Shown here in pieces: positions 5,707-5,917 of a stretch of DNA of 5,917 nt. Origin of the DNA: Fimenecus sp964457415 (GTDB taxonomy: Bacteria; Bacillota; Clostridia; Oscillospirales; Acutalibacteraceae). The notes under the pieces are model-generated. The model worked only from the letters and a program-made list of their open reading frames with translations. It searched no databases and was not told the origin of the DNA. Made by a program: the position numbers and the translations under genes. Location: positions 1-5,917 of the forward strand of contig CAYWFB010000084.1 of the NCBI GenBank assembly GCA_964457415.1, given 5' to 3'. Numbering within the stretch: the first letter of the stretch is position 1; each line of letters opens with the position of its first letter.

Positions 5707-5917
5707 TAGTTTGCACCTCCGAGTAATGTGCTCAGGTCGAGCCCCTCAACACCAAGGGAGTCAAAGCCTGACATGGCATCCTTTATGATTAAAGATTGGA
5801 AATTGTCGCAGAATTCAGCAAGTGTCATTTCTGTTTCGTTTCCGCTTTCCATATTCTTGATTTTAATATTTCCTGTTTCGATTTCGTTATCACCGAGAAC
5901 AAGTGTATAAAGTGCGC
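5706..5917 (-). CDS. hisS: Histidyl-tRNA synthetase, C-terminal fragment (cut by window edge)
   Basis: Only the last 69 residues are present. They start ALYTLVLGDNEIETGNIKIK and continue into KNMESGNETEM. This is the end of the HisRS anticodon-binding domain, where a strand with a G-(D/E)-x-E pattern is followed by the 'vKNM-tG' strand typical of HisRS (family knowledge). The catalytic class II motifs are outside the window. After the domain there is a tail of about 25-30 residues (SLIIKDAMSGFDSLGVEGLD then LSTLLGGAN), somewhat longer than in many HisRS proteins. The stop TAA (5706-5708) overlaps the aspS ATG by one base and carries the aspS ribosome binding site in its last codons. hisS next to aspS is a common Firmicute arrangement, which supports the call. 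Confidence 0.93.
   Translation of the reverse strand, partial: ALYTLVLGDNEIETGNIKIKNMESGNETEMTLAEFCDNFQSLIIKDAMSGFDSLGVEGLDLSTLLGGAN
5714..5720 (-). promoter_or_regulatory. aspS ribosome binding site inside hisS
   Basis: GGAGGTG on the minus strand encodes the Gly-Gly-Ala end of HisRS and lies 7 nt before the aspS ATG. Together with the TAATG stop/start overlap it points to coupled translation of the two synthetases. Confidence 0.85.

Noticed and set aside
1..5917. CRISPR arrays, tRNA or rRNA genes, riboswitches, transposase genes
   Set aside because: No regularly spaced repeats, no cloverleaf or rRNA-like stretch, and no transposase or integrase motif were seen; the non-coding gaps are all short and accounted for by promoters, hairpins and the repeat.

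Overview
The window looks like a chromosomal housekeeping region from an endospore-forming Clostridia-type Firmicute (possibly Oscillospiraceae/Ruminococcaceae). This rests on a complete spoIIE, strong GGAGG-type ribosome binding sites, moderately AT-rich DNA, and an intergenic palindromic repeat of a style common in gut Clostridia. The family-level placement is inference.

From left to right: the first 44 codons of glyceraldehyde-3-phosphate dehydrogenase (gap, minus strand) run off the left edge. A 199-bp AT-rich divergent spacer follows. It holds a plausible gap promoter and an 18-bp near-palindrome resembling a Rex (NADH/NAD+ sensor) operator. Next, on the plus strand, is a small soluble histidine-kinase-like ATPase with no sensor or membrane domain. 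Its reading frame runs through a terminator-like hairpin. Between its stop and the spoIIE stop lies a 207-bp convergent spacer filled mostly by a composite palindromic repeat. Then come spoIIE (minus, 769 aa), its promoter region, and an 11-bp-stem terminator that closes the upstream minus-strand operon hisS-aspS-(small membrane protein). hisS is cut by the right edge.

The right half is a translation-coupled operon. The hisS stop and aspS start share one base (TAATG), and an 82-aa predicted secreted/membrane protein starts 13 nt after aspS. spoIIE is separated from it by the terminator and so probably has its own promoter, as expected for a gene switched on at sporulation. The SpoIIE phosphatase would dephosphorylate SpoIIAA~P to release forespore sigma F; its partners are not in this window. 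The kinase-like gene and gap are divergent and could share control from the spacer.

No clear new defence, mobile or biosynthetic system is visible. The points most worth a second look are the Rex-like site, the terminator inside the kinase-like reading frame, the composite repeat, and the uncharacterised small membrane protein tied to the two tRNA synthetase genes.
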